Shown: one piece after another, positions 42,518-51,784 of the stretch
Numbering within the stretch: position 1 is the first letter of the stretch
How the letters are laid out: the number at the start of each line of letters is the position of its first letter
From: Paraburkholderia haematera
Lineage (GTDB): Bacteria > Pseudomonadota > Gammaproteobacteria > Burkholderiales > Burkholderiaceae
Direction: 5' to 3'
Assembly: GCF_905220975.1 (NCBI RefSeq)
Contig: NZ_CAJNBK010000006.1
Coordinates: 298,144 to 362,143 of the forward strand
DNA: 64,000 nt
Translations under genes and position numbers: made by a program
The notes under the pieces: model-generated
The model's input: only the letters and a program-made list of their open reading frames with translations
Told to the model about the DNA's origin: nothing
The model's database searches: none

Positions 42518-43975
42518 ATGGAAATCCGCGATCCTTCCCCCGGCCTCTACAACGAAGATCTCGCGCCTGCCAGGCAGCGCAACTGGGGTGCCTTCAGTAT
42601 CTTCAACGTCTGGACCTCGGACGTGCACAGCCTCTGGGGCTACTACCTCGCCGCCAGCCTGTTCCTGCTGTGCGGCAGCTTTATCAACTTCGTGCTGGCG
42701 ATCGGGCTCGGCTCGCTGGTGATCTTCGCGCTGATGAACCTGATCGGCTACGCCGGCGAGAAAACCGGTGTGCCGTATCCGGTGCTGGCGCGCGCCTCCT
42801 TTGGCGTGTGGGGCGCCAACCTGGCGGCAATGGTGCGCGCCGTGGTGGCCTGCTTCTGGTACGGCGCACAGACGGCAGCCGCGTCGGGCGCGATGGTCGC
42901 GCTGCTGATCCGCAGCGACAGCCTGATGGCGTTCCACAAGGGCACGCAGTTGCTTGGCCACTCAGGGCTGGAGGTGATCTGCTACGTGATCATCTGGGCG
43001 CTGCAGTTGCTCATCATCCAGAAAGGCATGGAGACGGTGCGCAAATTCCAGGACTGGGCCGGCCCGGCGGTGTGGGTCGCGATGCTGATCCTGGCAATCG
43101 GCCTGTGCGTCAAGGCCGGCGGCTTCTCTTTCAGCCATGGCATTCCGATGAACGTGCTGCTACAGAAGACCGGCGACGCCGGCGTCAGCGGCGAACCAGG
43201 CTCGTTCTGGGCACTCATGGCGGTGGGCGCAACCTGGATCACTTACTTCGCGGCGCTGTACCTGAATTTTTGCGACTTCTCGCGCTACGCGAAAAACCGC
43301 GACGCGGTGAAGAAAGGCAATCTGTGGGGGCTGCCGGTCAACCTGATCGCGTTCTCGCTGGTCGCCGGCGTCACCACCATCGCCGCCTTCAAGGTGTACG
43401 GCGAAGTGCTGCTTCACCCCGAACAGATTTCGGCCAAGTTCGACAGCTGGGTGCTGGCACTCATCGCGGCGCTGACCTTCGCTGTCGCCACGCTAGGCAT
43501 TAACGTGGTGGCCAATTTTGTCTCGGCCGCGTTCGACATCTCCAATACGTTCCCCAGGCGGATCAGCTTCAAGAAGGGCGGCTACATCGCCGCGGCCATC
43601 GCGCTGGTGCTCTATCCGTTCGCGCCGTGGGAAGGTAACGCCGCGCATTTCGTCAATGCCATCGGCGCCACAATGGGCCCGCTGCTGGGGATTATTCTGG
43701 TGGACTACTACCTGGTGGCCAAGGGCAACATCAACGTCGCGGCGCTCTACCAGGAGCACGGCGAGTACCGCTACGAAGGCGGCTGGAACGTCAACGCACT
43801 GGTCTCCGTGGCGGTCGGCGGCGTGTTTTCGACCTTCCTGCCCAACTTCACCAACCTGCTGCCGGTCTGGTGGAATACCTATGGGTGGTTCTTCGGCGTG
43901 GTGATCGGCGGCGGCATGTACCTGATCATGGCGACGCTGCGGCCGCGTACCGCGATCGCGCCGACCCGCGCTTGA
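42518..43975 (+). CDS. NCS1 family nucleobase/hydantoin transporter
   Basis: 485-residue membrane protein with 12 helices, NCS1 type: NEDLAPARQRNWGAFSIFNVWTSDVHSLWGYYLA at the start, RASFGVWGANLAAMVRAVVACFWYG in helix 3, ATWITYFAALYLNFCDFSRYA and VDYYLVAKG near the end. Imports cytosine, allantoin, hydantoin or related ring compounds by H+ or Na+ symport. No cognate catabolic gene is adjacent; it stands between the persulfide dioxygenase and a zinc-ribbon gene, so substrate context is missing. ATG 42518 follows AAAGGAG. Confidence 0.93.
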   Translation: MEIRDPSPGLYNEDLAPARQRNWGAFSIFNVWTSDVHSLWGYYLAASLFLLCGSFINFVLAIGLGSLVIFALMNLIGYAGEKTGVPYPVLARASFGVWGANLAAMVRAVVACFWYGAQTAAASGAMVALLIRSDSLMAFHKGTQLLGHSGLEVICYVIIWALQLLIIQKGMETVRKFQDWAGPAVWVAMLILAIGLCVKAGGFSFSHGIPMNVLLQKTGDAGVSGEPGSFWALMAVGATWITYFAALYLNFCDFSRYAKNRDAVKKGNLWGLPVNLIAFSLVAGVTTIAAFKVYGEVLLHPEQISAKFDSWVLALIAALTFAVATLGINVVANFVSAAFDISNTFPRRISFKKGGYIAAAIALVLYPFAPWEGNAAHFVNAIGATMGPLLGIILVDYYLVAKGNINVAALYQEHGEYRYEGGWNVNALVSVAVGGVFSTFLPNFTNLLPVWWNTYGWFFGVVIGGGMYLIMATLRPRTAIAPTRA

Positions 43976-44104
43976 GGGTTTTCCTGAGGGACGGATAGGA
44001 GTGGCTCCCGGCCTCAGGCGCGCGGAACAGGCACGGCAACAATGCCGATGGTTGACGGGCGGCGGTCATGCTAGGATTTCTCGCAAACAACTCCGGAGAC
44101 TGCT

Positions 44105-44488
44105 ATGCCGTTCATCTGCGAAAACGTTGAATGTCGCGCCGTGTTGGCCCGCGGACAGGTCAGAACCGTTAGCGAGAACGAGGGGTGGTGCTTCTACTGC
44201 CCAGACTGCAAAACGAGGAACGCGTTGAACGATATCGGCGCGCCGGGCGGTCCTGTTGAGTTGAGGCAGCCGGAGAGACCTGATCTACCACACAAAGTGA
44301 TTGCAACGGCTCGACCGCTGGAGGACGGCAAGTACGCGGCGCAATTGCGCGTACAAAGGGCCCTCGGTATAAGGGGCACTTACGCGGTCGAAGAGCATTG
44401 GGAACAGCTCGGCGTATTCCCTAACCCGAACGAAGCCGTCGCACATGCGAAGTCTATTGCGGCAGACTTGCTGAACCAGAAGGCATAG
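44105..44488 (+). CDS. Zinc-ribbon-like hypothetical protein
   Basis: 127-residue protein. Cys at positions 5, 10, 29, 32 and 35 (FICENVEC, WCFYCPDC) look like a metal-binding ribbon. The second half (KYAAQLRVQRALGIRGTYAVEEHWEQLGVFPNPNEAVAHAKSIAADLL) is an alpha-beta segment that I cannot assign. CTCCGGAG lies 8 bases before ATG 44105. Followed by a strong bidirectional hairpin. Confidence 0.7.
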   Translation: MPFICENVECRAVLARGQVRTVSENEGWCFYCPDCKTRNALNDIGAPGGPVELRQPERPDLPHKVIATARPLEDGKYAAQLRVQRALGIRGTYAVEEHWEQLGVFPNPNEAVAHAKSIAADLLNQKA

Positions 44489-44527
44489 CCCCGATTGGAA
44501 CACGGGATATAGCCGCGCACACCGTGC

Positions 44528-44565
44528 GCGGATCTTTACGGCCGGCCCCGGCCGTAAAGATCCGC
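44528..44565. terminator. Very strong bidirectional hairpin
   Basis: GCGGATCTTTACGGCCGG (44528-44545) and its exact reverse complement (44548-44565) are separated by only two bases, giving an 18-bp perfect stem. It lies between the ends of two convergent genes and can stop transcription from both sides. Confidence 0.7.
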
Positions 44566-44613
44566 ATGACAACCTGAAGCTGGCCGACGCCGGTGCCGTA
44601 AAGTCGGCATCAC

Positions 44614-45072
44614 TTACGAAGCTTCGGCGGAAGCGAGCTTGAGAAATAGTTTGGCTGCTTCGTTGTCGTGGGACAAAGCGCGCAGTGCAAGGGCGAGCGC
44701 TAGCTGCGCGTCGTGGGCGGCTGCGCTACGGTCCTGATCGAAGAGTTTGACGGCGTGGCGCATATGCTGCGCCGCCTGCTCATGAAGCTCCGCTGCCAGT
44801 GCGTGATGTTTTGCCGCGATTGCACTGTCTGCGCCGGCGCCGGGCGATGCAGGTGCAACCGGCGGCGTATTGGCGCTGTGCGCGCCCGCGTCGTGTGCCT
44901 GATCGATCGCGTGCAAGGTGTGGCCATGGGCCATCATCGCCTCGTGCGCGGCGTGGGCATAGTCTTTACCCCCCTCGAAATGCCGCGACGCCCCGTGGTG
45001 ATATCGCGCTGCCTGCTCGTGATGTGACGCTGCGGCTTGAAGATGTTCTTTTTTGCTGTGCTTCGTGCTCAT
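44614..45072 (-). CDS. Histidine-rich helical protein
   Basis: 152-residue protein, no signal peptide. Two blocks of helix rich in H and A: EHLQAAASHHEQAARYHHGASRHFEGG ... EAMMAHGHTLHAIDQAHDAGAH and AKHHALAAELHEQAAQHMRHAVKLFDQD, with a Pro/Ala/Gly linker between. His spacing of 3-4 residues places many on one helix face, which could bind metal ions. ATG 45072; a longer frame to 45168 is non-coding in style. No family recognised. Confidence 0.7.
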   Translation of the reverse strand: MSTKHSKKEHLQAAASHHEQAARYHHGASRHFEGGKDYAHAAHEAMMAHGHTLHAIDQAHDAGAHSANTPPVAPASPGAGADSAIAAKHHALAAELHEQAAQHMRHAVKLFDQDRSAAAHDAQLALALALRALSHDNEAAKLFLKLASAEAS

Positions 45073-45180
45073 ACCGGCTCCTGTACGACTGTCGGACCGA
45101 CTCCGATAACGACCGATTCGAAGACGCTGTGGCGGGTCGGAAACCACTGGTTCCGAATTTACACGCACTTGCGCTCCCGA

Positions 45181-46197
45181 TCACGTTTTCGTCGTGCGGA
45201 AAACCAGTCGTGCTGCTGACGCAAGGTAAAGCGGCGATGGGTGGTGACGGTCCTCGCAAAGACACGTGTATGCCATCTTGATCACATGATCATCGTTTGA
45301 TGCCACCGCCATCCGGCGGACATCGCTCCAGCTAACGGTGACATCTGACGAATCTGTTTCAACGTTCGCGGGTCTGCCCACCGTTGCGTAAGCCGTGCAC
45401 AGCGCAATCCACAAGCCAGGCAGCAATTGCTTTGCCGAGGTGTCAGGCAATTGAGCCAGGAGGATTCGCGCTGCGTGTGTCGCTGTCACCGTGTGAAGCA
45501 CGGTGAAGTCTGGCGAGCGCCAGTACGCGCTAATCGTCGCCCGCGCCAGATCGTCGAGTAAGGTCACAGCGGGCGGAGGCGCAAGGATGGCATGCCTGAA
45601 CCGCACATCGCTTGCAACAGCGCGCAAGCGCGACGTGATCGAGTTGCCCGGAACAGCACCATTGCCCATTGCGCATACGACGTGGTCAAACCCCGCCTCG
45701 ACGTTTTCTGCTGTGCGATTCTCATCAAAACGGGCGTCAATATGCAGATGCGACGAGATTAACGCGGCCAGGCCGGAGGCGATCTCGCCGGAATGCGCCG
45801 CCTTGATGCCGTATGCCAACCGGATAAGCGCGTGAAAGGCCTGCGTTGCGGGTGCGAACGGCACCTCTTTCAGCACGGCCGCGATGACTGGGACGGAGCC
45901 GGCCTCGGCGATCCAGTCCAGAAAACAAACGCGCAAAGCGCCGAATGCAGCGGCATTGCCCAATTGCCGCGACCATTCGTGGCGGCTGACGATTGCATCG
46001 ACAGGTGGTGCACTCAATGCGTATTCGCGCTCCCACCTATCGAAGAATTCCTGCAGTCGAGCGGGCGAGGCTCCCATTTCGGCCAATGCGACAAGCGCCA
46101 TCGGACAATGGTTGGTCGTACCTCTAGCCATCAGATCGAAGCGAGCGTTTGCATCTAGAAGCTCATTCAACTTGAGCCTAACGGGGTCCTTACGCAT
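45181..46197 (-). CDS. Questin oxidase-like (DUF4243) protein
   Basis: 338-residue protein of the questin oxidase family: LMARGTTNHCPMALVALAEMGASPARLQEFFDRWEREY near the N-terminus, then FHALIRLAYGIKAAHSGEIASGLAA, and a C-terminal AYTCLCEDRHHPSPLYLASAARLV block. Fungal homologues cleave the ring of the anthraquinone questin by Baeyer-Villiger-type oxidation. The promoter carries a SoxR box with MerR-type 19-bp spacing and faces soxR divergently. Likely acts on redox-cycling aromatic or quinone compounds. ATG 46197; TTG 46212 is an alternative. Confidence 0.88.
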   Translation of the reverse strand: MRKDPVRLKLNELLDANARFDLMARGTTNHCPMALVALAEMGASPARLQEFFDRWEREYALSAPPVDAIVSRHEWSRQLGNAAAFGALRVCFLDWIAEAGSVPVIAAVLKEVPFAPATQAFHALIRLAYGIKAAHSGEIASGLAALISSHLHIDARFDENRTAENVEAGFDHVVCAMGNGAVPGNSITSRLRAVASDVRFRHAILAPPPAVTLLDDLARATISAYWRSPDFTVLHTVTATHAARILLAQLPDTSAKQLLPGLWIALCTAYATVGRPANVETDSSDVTVSWSDVRRMAVASNDDHVIKMAYTCLCEDRHHPSPLYLASAARLVFRTTKT

Positions 46198-46228
46198 CTT
46201 GCCGTCTCTCAATCAAGGGAACCAACGC

Positions 46229-46259
46229 ATTGTGAAAGTTCAAGTAAACTTGAAGTCAA
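46229..46259 (-). promoter_or_regulatory. SoxR-controlled promoter with SoxR box
   Basis: On the minus strand: -35 TTGACT (46254-46259), a 19-bp spacer, then CACAAT as -10 (46229-46234). The long spacer is the hallmark of MerR-family promoters. The dyad TTCAAGT-AA-ACTTGAA (46239-46254) in the spacer resembles the E. coli SoxR box. It drives the questin oxidase-like gene, which starts 32 bp downstream. Confidence 0.8.
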
Positions 46260-46280
46260 GAGAAAATGCGTGGGAGCGTC

Positions 46281-46751
46281 ATGAACGAGACGGCGATTTC
46301 AATTGGTGAACTGGCGAAGCGCTCGGGCGTAGCGACGAGTGCGATTCGTTTCTACGAGGAACAGGGGCTGATTAGCAGTACCCGAACAGAAGGCGGCCAA
46401 CGGCAGTATCGAAGGGAGGTCCTCCGCCGCGTAGGGTTCATCCGCGCCGCACAGGCTGTCGGATTGAACCTTGCGGAGATTCGTTCTGCCCTTGAAACAT
46501 TGCCCGGGCAACGCACGCCGACCCGGCAGGACTGGCAACGTCTCTCGCGCGCATGGCAACCTCTGCTCCAAGAACGAATCGATGGTCTTATTGCATTGCG
46601 CGATCAGCTTGCATCCTGTGTAGGCTGCGGGTGCCTTTCGCTGAAGTCCTGTTCTCTCTATAACCCCGAAGATGTTGCCCGACGGCGGGGGAGTGGTGCG
46701 CGATATCTGATGGGCGACACCTCGCGCGCTGTGTTGGCTGACGATCAATAG
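46281..46751 (+). CDS. soxR: Redox-sensitive MerR-family activator SoxR
   Basis: 156-residue regulator. MerR helix-turn-helix (ISIGELAKRSGVATSAIRFYEEQGLISSTRTEGGQRQYRREVLRRVGFIR) and the [2Fe-2S] cluster motif C113-x2-C116-x-C118-x5-C124. The cluster is oxidised by redox-cycling agents, which switches the activator on. It is divergent from the questin oxidase-like gene across a SoxR box. No soxS is present, as is usual outside enterics. ATG 46281. Confidence 0.95.
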   Translation: MNETAISIGELAKRSGVATSAIRFYEEQGLISSTRTEGGQRQYRREVLRRVGFIRAAQAVGLNLAEIRSALETLPGQRTPTRQDWQRLSRAWQPLLQERIDGLIALRDQLASCVGCGCLSLKSCSLYNPEDVARRRGSGARYLMGDTSRAVLADDQ

Positions 46752-46790
46752 CCGCAGCCTCCCGAACGCAGCCGGCGCAACATTGCCCGT

Positions 46791-47864
46791 CTACGTGAAA
46801 CGCGCCCGTGCTGCATGTGTGCGCTGGAGCAACGGCGCGTACTCGTGCAAATCCCGTGGCGCGATGTCGAAGGCGCGACGGAATGCACGCGTAAAGCTCG
46901 ACGCTTCATTGAAACCCAAGCCCGCGGCAATGTCCTGTACGTCCATATGCGGAAAGCGCACCAGCTCATCGGCTGCCATTCGCAGCCTGCGGCTACGGAT
47001 ATAAGCGGCCAGGCCGCCTTCATGCTCGAATATGCGGTACACGCTGGCGCGCGAGAGATGCAGCGATGCCAACACGCTGTCGGGCGACAAATCCGGATCG
47101 TGCAGATGGGTCTCGACATACCGCCGCACTTGTCCATAGACAGCAGCACGTACTGCCGCGCGGCTGTTGCCGGAAAGCCCCGCTTGACGGCTGAAAGCTG
47201 CGACGAGTAGCTCTACCGCAGTGAGAAAGGACTGGTGCGCTTCCTTCTTGCCCAGTCCGACGATTTGCCGCTTGAGCGCCACCAGATGCTCGATCAGCAG
47301 GCGTGTCAAAGGGGTGGTGGCGTGGACCCAGCGGCCATGCAGCGAGGCGGCATCGGGGAACGACCTTTCCACCAGCGCGCGTGGCACAAAAAGGAGCAGT
47401 AGCCGACCATGAAAACTTCGGATCGCGCACGGCTGATCCATGTCCAGCGCGAGGATACTTGGCACTTGCGGTATGTGCGGCGCATCGAGTTGTGGCTTGC
47501 CGCCTACGAACTGCGACGGCGGCCCCTTAAGGAACACGCTGAAGGTGATGTCGCGAAAGCTCTCGGTCGAAACCCGACCCAACGATCGCACGGCCAGGTT
47601 CGGCGCAGTGCGGAAATCGAAGAGGCTCAGGTTGTCGATCGTGTAACGGGACAGCGATGAATCGAACGTCTCCTCAACCTGCTTTGACGAAGGCTGTATG
47701 TCGTAGACCGGACTCATCCGCTCCTGCCAGGCCAGGAAGCTTTGACGGGCGTCGCCTTGAACGCTGAACGTGCTGTGCACGATGCCCGGAGCAATCGTTG
47801 GTGGCTCGGGCGGCAACAACAAGCGGCTTAGCGGTGTGGCGGTGTGTTGCGGATCGTCGTTCAA
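46791..47864 (-). CDS. AraC family transcriptional regulator (AraC_binding_2 type)
   Basis: 357-residue regulator. Cupin-like sensor domain at about 35-220 (HSTFSVQGDARQSFLAWQERMSPVYDIQP), C-terminal double helix-turn-helix (about 245-345): LHLSRASVYRIFEHEGGLAAYIRSRRLRMAADELV and LGFNEASSFTRAFRRAFDIAPRDL. This resembles FeaR-type regulators of amine or aromatic metabolism. No neighbour on its own transcript; target unknown. Confidence 0.92.
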   Translation of the reverse strand: MNDDPQHTATPLSRLLLPPEPPTIAPGIVHSTFSVQGDARQSFLAWQERMSPVYDIQPSSKQVEETFDSSLSRYTIDNLSLFDFRTAPNLAVRSLGRVSTESFRDITFSVFLKGPPSQFVGGKPQLDAPHIPQVPSILALDMDQPCAIRSFHGRLLLLFVPRALVERSFPDAASLHGRWVHATTPLTRLLIEHLVALKRQIVGLGKKEAHQSFLTAVELLVAAFSRQAGLSGNSRAAVRAAVYGQVRRYVETHLHDPDLSPDSVLASLHLSRASVYRIFEHEGGLAAYIRSRRLRMAADELVRFPHMDVQDIAAGLGFNEASSFTRAFRRAFDIAPRDLHEYAPLLQRTHAARARFT

Positions 47865-48077
47865 GGCCGTGCTCGTCGTTGATTTTCGTCCAGTTTTGAT
47901 CCGCCCCGTGCGGCTGAACTTTATGCTGAGCCACTAGCCCGCTCGGAACGCGCTAGTGTAGGTATCCCAGCATATCAGGAACGGGCGTTTACTGAGACGG
48001 GCGGTCAAGTGCGTTCGCGGATGGCTGAAACAATGGTCACGCAACGATATAAAAAATTTAAAAAGGCCTGAGAGAAT

Positions 48078-48377
48078 ATGAGGATTAAAAGCAAATGGGG
48101 AAGGGGTATTCACGAAGGAAAAGTCGTTTCCGTTGTGGACGGTAAGCGGCTTTTCATCCAGCTACACTCCGCGATGGAGACGCTCTCGCTGGGCAAGATA
48201 GCAACTCGTCGAAGCCAAAGCGTGCTGACCGTCGCGATCGACAATGTGCAGAAAATAGCGGATCACATGAGTGAGCCGTTTATTCATGCGAAACGAGACG
48301 ATGTTGTGGTGCTGCTGTATGCGAGTGATGAGACTCGGATGGCGGCGCTGGCCGTGCTTGGCTTGCGTGATGCATAG
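48078..48377 (+). CDS. Small hypothetical protein (99 aa)
   Basis: 99-residue basic soluble protein (start MRIKSKWGRGIHEGKVVSVVDGKRLFIQL) with alternating beta and alpha segments and no signal peptide. AT-rich promoter DNA (TATAAAAAATTTAAAAAG) lies just upstream, and GAGAGAAT precedes ATG 48078. No family recognised; a true gene is likely. Confidence 0.6.
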   Translation: MRIKSKWGRGIHEGKVVSVVDGKRLFIQLHSAMETLSLGKIATRRSQSVLTVAIDNVQKIADHMSEPFIHAKRDDVVVLLYASDETRMAALAVLGLRDA

Positions 48378-48630
48378 GTCGGTGCGCTGGAAATGATCGC
48401 GACGGTCGCCACGGGTTCGTGCCAGCGCGCCTGCGCATCTTCGATCGCGCCGTTCGCACATGGCTACCCATGAGCGCGTTGCGCCGCAAGCTATGCGCAC
48501 TCTCAAGCCGACGCGGTCTCGTGATCCGGTACAGCGGTAACAATGTCAAAATGCTTTTTGCCTCAGCCGCCGGTGGCTTTCGTTAGAATCTGTTTTCGAT
48601 CCTTATATTCGTCTATAACCGGAGACAAAC

Positions 48631-49758
48631 GTGCCAGGCTTACTTCCCGATGTCGACCGCGAGGGACTCCTCGAATATTCAGTCGTTTACACCGACCGCT
48701 CAATCAATCATATGTCGCAGCTCTTTCAAGGAGTCATGCGCGATATTTCCGATTCTTTGAAGAAAGTCTACAACGCGAAGTCGGCCGTTGTCGTCCCGGG
48801 CAGCGGGACCTTCGGCATGGAAGCCGTTGCCCGGCAGTTCGCAACAAACAGGAAGTGTCTTGTCATCCGGAATGGCTGGTTCAGTTTTCGCTGGTCGCAG
48901 ATTTTCGACATGGGCGGCATTCCGTCTGAATCGATCGTGCTGAAGGCGCGCCCGGTCGAACAAGGGAGACAAGCTGCCTACGCACCGCCACCGATCGAAG
49001 ACGTGGTCGCTGCGATCAGGGAAAACAAGCCGGATCTGGTCTTTGCGCCGCATGTCGAAACCGCATCCGGGATCATGCTGCCTGACGCTTATTTGCGCGC
49101 GGTGGCCGACGCTGTGCATGCCGTCGACGGCATGTTTGTACTGGATTGCATTGCTTCCGGCACGGTCTGGGTCGACATGAAGGCGAGCGGCGTTGACGTC
49201 CTGATCAGCGCGCCGCAAAAGGGATGGAGCGCGTCACCGTGCTGCGGACTGGTCATGCTTAGCCCCCTTGCCCGCGAAAGAATCGACGAAACAACTAGCA
49301 CCAGTTTCGCTTGTGATCTTCGCAAATGGCTGCAGATCATGGAAGCCTACGAGAACGGTGCGTTCGCGTACCACGCAACGATGCCCACGGACAGTCTGGC
49401 TACGTTGCGTGACGTCATGAAGGAGACCGAGGCATACGGCTTCGATAAAGTGAGAGCAGAGCAGCTTGAACTCGGCAAGCGCGTTCGCTCACTCCTCGTG
49501 GACAACGGTTTCAAAAGCGTGGCGGCCGAAGGTTTTGAAGCTCCGGGCGTCGTTGTCAGCTACACGGACGATGACGGAATACGATCCGGCAAGAAGTTCG
49601 CTGATGCCGGCTTGCAGATCGCGCCTGGTGTTCCCCTTCAATGCGACGAGCCTGAAGATTTCAAGACCTTCCGCATCGGATTATTCGGCTTGGACAAACT
49701 GCATGACGTTGAAGGTGCGGTGGCCAGGCTCGCGAAGGCGCTGGACAGTATTCTTTAG
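48631..49758 (+). CDS. Class V PLP aminotransferase (alanine-glyoxylate aminotransferase-like)
   Basis: 375-residue enzyme. PLP-binding Lys 197 in SAPQKGWSASP, GSGTFGMEAVARQF in the cofactor pocket, FVLDCIASGTVW with the Asp that contacts the pyridine N, and the C-terminal FKTFRIGLFGLDKL of the AGT group. GTG 48631 follows CCGGAGAC. Transfers an amino group to glyoxylate or a related keto acid; the exact donor is unknown. Monocistronic. Confidence 0.88.
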   Translation: MPGLLPDVDREGLLEYSVVYTDRSINHMSQLFQGVMRDISDSLKKVYNAKSAVVVPGSGTFGMEAVARQFATNRKCLVIRNGWFSFRWSQIFDMGGIPSESIVLKARPVEQGRQAAYAPPPIEDVVAAIRENKPDLVFAPHVETASGIMLPDAYLRAVADAVHAVDGMFVLDCIASGTVWVDMKASGVDVLISAPQKGWSASPCCGLVMLSPLARERIDETTSTSFACDLRKWLQIMEAYENGAFAYHATMPTDSLATLRDVMKETEAYGFDKVRAEQLELGKRVRSLLVDNGFKSVAAEGFEAPGVVVSYTDDDGIRSGKKFADAGLQIAPGVPLQCDEPEDFKTFRIGLFGLDKLHDVEGAVARLAKALDSIL

Positions 49759-50419
49759 GGCGGTTTTTCTTTTTGCGGAGGATGTGCGTATTGCTCGTTA
49801 TCGCAACTGCTTCGGCGGGAGGGACCCGAAGCCTAGCGGGCAGGCTATGCGCACTATTCGGCCAGAGCGGACGCTCGTCGCTGCGCGGTATCACCGATGA
49901 GTGTCCGCTTCCGGATAGTTTTGCGTCAGGCAGTAGCCGGCCAGAAGGCGCCGTTCACGAGTCAAATTGATCGGCCGTTCGAACGGCCGATCGTAGCGCG
50001 AAACTGCCGATTCGTGGCCTACCGGCGCCACGCATCGATTCGAGACTCCTCGAGCCGCAGCGGATCCGCGCATACCGTGTCGGCGCCGGGCCGTTTGTTC
50101 GGCTGGGTTTGCAACAAGCGTCACAATGACCTCGATGGCGAGGTAACCATGATGGGCCTATGCCGCGAGCGAATCTTCCGCAAGATTTCACGGAGACACG
50201 AAAACACCGACGCGTTGGTGGCACCGGACGCGAGCCAAGGCTGAGCATCGACAGTCGACGCGCGCCGGCCGGAACAAGGGGCGAGTGCCGCGCAGCCCAC
50301 GAGTATCCGACCGACCTTAGCCAGCGATTAGCCAGTCAGCATCTCCGAGAGCCAGTTCAAATCCGATAGGCCCCGCGAGCGGTGGGCTCCCGGTTCGCGT
50401 TAAGCGCCGATGATGTTGC
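49759..50419. other. Intergenic region with perfect palindrome
   Basis: 661 bp between the ends of convergent units (aminotransferase and thiolase). A plus-strand frame at 49897-50244 has no family features. The only structure is the palindrome at 49969-49992. Confidence 0.35.
49969..49992. repeat. Perfect 24-bp palindrome
   Basis: GATCGGCCGTTC immediately followed by its reverse complement GAACGGCCGATC, no spacer. Too stable to be chance at this length. It may form a cruciform or a terminator hairpin between convergent genes, or bind a dimeric regulator. No T-run follows. Confidence 0.6.
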
Positions 50420-51628
50420 TCAGACGATCTCAATTGCCAGCGCCGTGGCCTCGCCGCCGCCGATGCACAGACCCGCCACGCCTCTATTCTCGCCGCGCTG
50501 GCGGAGCGCGCCGAGCAGCGTCACGACAAGGCGCGCGCCGGTCGCGCCGATCGGGTGACCCAGCGCGCAAGCACCGCCATGCACATTCACGCGCTCATGC
50601 GAAAGCGCCAGCTCGCGCATCGCGGCCATGACGACCACGGCGAATGCCTCATTGATTTCCCACAGGTCGACATCGCTCGCCTGCCACCCCACCTTGGCTA
50701 GCAGCTTCTGAATGGCGCCCACAGGCGCAGTGGTGAACCACGCTGGCTCCTGAGAGTGTGTGGCGTGTCCACGGATAACGGCCAGCGGCGATAAGCCACG
50801 CTCGCGCGCGGTTGACTGGCGCATCAGAACCAAAGCCGCTGCACCGTCGGAGATGGAACTGGAATTCGCTGCCGTGACTGTGCCGTCCTTTCCAAAGGCG
50901 GGTTTGAGGCTGGGGATCCTGGCCAGTTGCGCCTTCGCAGGCGCCTCGTCTTCGTCGATGAGTATCTCGCCGTTGCGACCCGGCGCGGTCACCGGCGCGA
51001 GCTCCCACCGGAACAGGCCGTCGCGCTGCGCCTGCTGCGCGCGCAGCGTGGAGGTGGAAGCGAAGGCGTCCTGCGCCTCGCGCGTGAAACCGAAGTGGCG
51101 TGCGCAGTCCTCGGCGAAGGTGCCCATGAGGCGGCCATCGGAGGCGAGGCCGTAGTGATCCTCCAGGCCGTCGAAGAACATGTGGTCCAGTACCTGGCCG
51201 TGTCCCAGACGCTGGCCCGAACGGGCCTTGGGCAACAGGTACGGTGCGTTGCTCATGGATTCCATGCCGCCCGCCACGATTATCCGTTGACACCCGCTGA
51301 GCAGCAGATCGTGCGCCAGCATCGTTGCCTTCATACCCGAGCCGCAGACCTTGTTGATCGTGGTGCAGCCCGACGATACCGGCAAACCCGCGCTGAGCGA
51401 CGCCTGGCGCGCGGGCGCCTGACCGAGGCCTGCGGGCAGCACGCAGCCCATGAACACCTCATCGACGGCGTCGGGTTGCAGCCCGGCACGTTGCACTGCG
51501 GCGCGGATAGCGTGGGCGCCCAGCACAGGCGCCGTCAGAGAAGCGAAGTTGCCCTGGAATCCACCCAGCGGCGTGCGGGCAGCAGCGACGATCACGACGG
51601 GATCATTCGAAGTCGAAGAGGCAGGCAT
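50420..51628 (-). CDS. Acetyl-CoA acetyltransferase (thiolase)
   Basis: 402-residue thiolase. Nucleophile C95 in INKVCGSGMK, H358 in ALGHPIGATGARL, C388 in CIGGGEATAL; also GGMESMSNAPYL and the NEAFA motif. These form the acetoacetyl-CoA thiolase signature, biosynthetic or degradative type. Start ATG 51628 with GGAG; 51640 is an alternative. Lies downstream of an SDR on the same strand, so hydroxyacyl-CoA oxidation followed by thiolysis would fit. Confidence 0.95.
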   Translation of the reverse strand: MPASSTSNDPVVIVAAARTPLGGFQGNFASLTAPVLGAHAIRAAVQRAGLQPDAVDEVFMGCVLPAGLGQAPARQASLSAGLPVSSGCTTINKVCGSGMKATMLAHDLLLSGCQRIIVAGGMESMSNAPYLLPKARSGQRLGHGQVLDHMFFDGLEDHYGLASDGRLMGTFAEDCARHFGFTREAQDAFASTSTLRAQQAQRDGLFRWELAPVTAPGRNGEILIDEDEAPAKAQLARIPSLKPAFGKDGTVTAANSSSISDGAAALVLMRQSTARERGLSPLAVIRGHATHSQEPAWFTTAPVGAIQKLLAKVGWQASDVDLWEINEAFAVVVMAAMRELALSHERVNVHGGACALGHPIGATGARLVVTLLGALRQRGENRGVAGLCIGGGEATALAIEIV

Positions 51629-51784
51629 GCGAGTCTCCATTCGCCGCTTCGTGGCGGCTTTGCAAGGGGTGAGGAAAGTGTCGTCGTCGATGAATCATCT
51701 GAGCCAATCGGGATTGGGCGGCTCAGGGGACTCGAGCACGGCGGCAGCAGGAATAACGATGCGCACTCCAGGCACTGACCAGGT

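Noticed and set aside
49897..50244. Plus-strand frame in the gap after the aminotransferase
   Set aside because: It contains the perfect palindrome in its body and has no family features.
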